From Setoptus koraiensis (lineage: Eukaryota > Arthropoda), in NCBI GenBank assembly GCA_048013815.1, contig CM106585.1, positions 1,240,001 to 1,304,000 on the forward strand: DNA of 64,000 nucleotides, given 5' to 3'. The notes below the pieces were generated by a model. That model did no database searches, was not told the DNA's origin, and saw nothing but the letters and a program-made list of their open reading frames with translations. A program made the translations under genes and the position numbers. Shown in pieces: positions 63,001 through 64,000 of this stretch (position 1 is its first letter; each line of letters begins with the position of its first letter).

Positions 63001-64000
63001 ATAGATACCATTACTAGTAGCATTAATACATCGGATGGTTTCGAGTCGACATCTAACACTTTTGGAAACAATACCAATCAAGGTGTCAGAGATACACCGA
63101 ACACAACGACGAGTATGTTTAGTGGGGCTGCTACACTTTCTGATGGGCTAGACATATTTGTCATGACAAATAATAATAGATCGAGCAACAATAACAATCG
63201 AACTAGTACCATCAGACATCCTTTGGACGCAACAACAACAACAACTAGCTGGAACAATAATTCAATGTCTAAAAATATGAGATTAATTGAAGAATTGTCA
63301 TCTATGATGTCGGCAAACAAATTTGTAAAATTGTTGCATAAGGCTAATTCGGCAAAATTTCTAAAACAAGCAACAAACTATGTTATATTGGTGCCCACTG
63401 ATCAGGCTATCGATAAATTGCCAAAACAAATAATACAGATGCTGGAAAGGAATAATCAAAAATTAGAGGATCTAGTCAACTATCACATTCTTGAAACAAC
63501 ATTTGAATATATAAATATGATACCAGATGGTCAGACATTGAATACAATCAATGATAAAGATATTGTTTTCAATTGGTATAGGAACAACACAATACTTACT
63601 GCTTCCGGTTCTGTTGTGTTGAGCGGTGTACAAGAGGATAATATAGCTTTGCTTTTAGTAGATCGTGTACTATATCCAACTCCTGGCGATATAATGGACA
63701 TAATATCCAAATCGCCAATACTAAGCAACTTAACTAGAATAGTACGAAATACGGGCCTAGAACAACAATTATCCAAATCTGGCCCATTTACATTATTTGC
63801 ACCGTCAGATTATGCATTTAGCAAATTATCGGCCAACGACAGAGAGTTCCTTAATCGCGACACTGATGTAGCTAGAAGTAAGTTTTATCTCTTCGATTGA
63901 TATTGTTATAATTGTTTGAACATAACATTTGCTAAATAACTAAACTAACTGCTGCTCTCATTTCGCTATATTTCGTCGACTATTTCAAGGATTTTTGTTG
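33335..64000 (+). CDS. Secreted FAS1 (fasciclin-1) multidomain protein, 3' end beyond window
   Basis: FAS1 domains mediate cell-cell and cell-matrix adhesion (fly Fas1 and mfas, vertebrate periostin and TGFBI). Exons are 33335-33788, 56414-62194, 62307-62408, 62514-62627, 62747-63877 and 63990 onward; all introns are phase 1. At least 2,531 residues lie in the window. Order: signal sequence; six FAS1 domains at about 300-512, 515-670, 1850-2035, 2035-2175, 2328-2455 and from 2460. The H1 motifs are FTLFVPTDEAF, YTLFVPNDEAF, ITIFMPTDQAF, ITILAPTNDAF, YVILVPTDQAI and FTLFAPSDYAF. H2-like ends include VIHVIDKVL and LLLVDRVL. A roughly 1,160-residue Gln/Asn/Ser-rich linker separates domains 2 and 3. 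Fly family members have four FAS1 domains, so this is not a simple orthologue. A GPI or membrane anchor cannot be judged because the C-terminus is missing. Confidence 0.92.
37631..37680. repeat. 10-bp tandem array, five units
   Basis: Five units of the form AGCAGCATCG with one or a few changes each (AGCGGCATCG, AGCAGCGTCG, AGCAGCGCCG, AGCAACATCT). Confidence 0.88.
43735..43870. repeat. CTAA/CTGA tetranucleotide array
   Basis: About 135 bp of (CTAA)n with CCAA and GCTA variants, changing into a pure (CTGA)n block at about 43832-43867. Confidence 0.85.
47416..47476. repeat. TTG/CTG microsatellite
   Basis: (TTG)n with CTG units at the 3' end, within FAS1-gene intron 1. Confidence 0.8.
49755..49837. 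repeat. CAA/CGA/CAG microsatellite
   Basis: About 80 bp of mixed CAA, CGA and CAG triplets in the giant intron. Confidence 0.85.
54311..54333. repeat. 10-bp perfect inverted repeat, 3-nt loop
   Basis: CACTTACACT-AAC-AGTGTAAGTG, a compact hairpin-forming sequence in the giant intron. Confidence 0.85.
56414..62194 (+). CDS. FAS1-gene exon 2 (FAS1 domains 1-3, linker, start of 4; 5.8 kb)
   Basis: CTCAATAG acceptor; with the G from exon 1 it restores ESYNPRLPKRNEQYD. It encodes two tandem FAS1 domains (H1 FTLFVPTDEAF at 56974; YTLFVPNDEAF), ending VIHVITRPILPKHL. A linker of about 1,160 residues with long Asn, Gln and Ser runs follows, then FAS1 domain 3 (from NRTIAEIMDDSG) and the first helices of domain 4 (PTVIELINQSRNLS). 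Donor AAAAAAG|GTGAGC, phase 1. Confidence 0.94.
62307..62408 (+). CDS. FAS1-gene exon 3 (domain 4 H1)
   Basis: ATTTAG acceptor, CTTG|GTAAGC donor. It codes for DSGPITILAPTNDAFDQLSD and on to SDPAALL. It continues domain 4 across a 112-bp intron. Confidence 0.93.
62514..62627 (+). CDS. FAS1-gene exon 4 (domain 4 middle)
   Basis: TTTCAG acceptor, AAAC|GTAAGT donor. It codes for DIIKGHIVDGAQFGKLISMR and on to FVTAKNIK, the usual FAS1 K-H-I stretch. Confidence 0.93.
62747..63877 (+). CDS. FAS1-gene exon 5 (end of domain 4, domain 5, start of 6)
   Basis: CACTAG acceptor; it begins PNVYLLDEQMTTIKLVGS and closes domain 4 with VVNSIDRIIVPR. A linker of about 140 residues follows, then FAS1 domain 5 (YVILVPTDQAI, VNYHIL, LLLVDRVLYP) and the start of domain 6 (FTLFAPSDYAF). 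Donor AGAA|GTAAGT. Confidence 0.93.
63990..64000 (+). CDS. FAS1-gene exon 6, first 11 bases
   Basis: A TATTTCAAG acceptor precedes GATTTTTGTTG, which in phase reads RFLL after DTDVAR. This fits the FAS1 pattern before the YH motif. The window ends here. Confidence 0.7.

Overview
The window looks like nuclear DNA of an arthropod, most plausibly a chelicerate such as a mite. That placement is an inference. It rests on an AT-rich genome with canonical GT-AG introns, a bursicon-receptor-type LGR (an arthropod moulting and cuticle gene), proteins stuffed with Asn/Gln/Ser runs, and very dense CAA/CAG, GA, GT and TTTG microsatellites. No bacterial gene clusters, CRISPR arrays, recognisable transposase or reverse-transcriptase genes, or viral fossils were found.

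Four protein-coding genes can be supported. (1) 704-1774 (+): RAD1, the checkpoint clamp subunit of the 9-1-1 complex, intronless. (2) 1784-3482 (-): an SR-protein kinase (SRPK) of 487 aa in three exons, whose stop codon lies only 9 bp from the RAD1 stop, so the two 3' ends must overlap. (3) 10507-25773 (+): a type-B leucine-rich-repeat GPCR (rickets / LGR2 / LGR4-6 family) in nine exons. Its last exon is 6.2 kb and codes for the end of the LRR array, a 450-residue hinge, seven membrane helices and an exceptional cytoplasmic tail of about 1,200 residues. (4) 33335 to beyond 64000 (+): a secreted adhesion-type protein with at least six FAS1 (fasciclin-1) domains. A TATA/Inr promoter precedes it, and it has a 22.6-kb first intron and a roughly 1,160-residue low-complexity linker between FAS1 domains 2 and 3.

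The non-coding stretches are the 7-kb gap between the divergent SRPK and LGR genes, the 5.2-kb and 1.8-kb LGR introns, the 7.5-kb gap between LGR and the FAS1 gene, and the giant FAS1-gene intron. They show no further gene. They do hold simple repeats and some distinct structures: a near-perfect 44-bp palindrome (15517-15560), a seven-tract G-rich quadruplex candidate (18659-18714), two minisatellites whose adjacent units come in matched pairs (29129-29212 and 30942-31032), and a truncated tRNA-Val-like relic next to RAD1 (307-369, minus) that resembles bacterial tRNA-Val more than animal tRNA-Val.

The four genes do not form a pathway; they are neighbours with separate jobs (DNA-damage checkpoint, splicing-factor phosphorylation, hormone reception, cell adhesion). 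The most unusual content is in the proteins: the giant CxxC-bearing tail of the LGR, the heptad-repeat spacer of the kinase, and the long disordered linker of the FAS1 protein.
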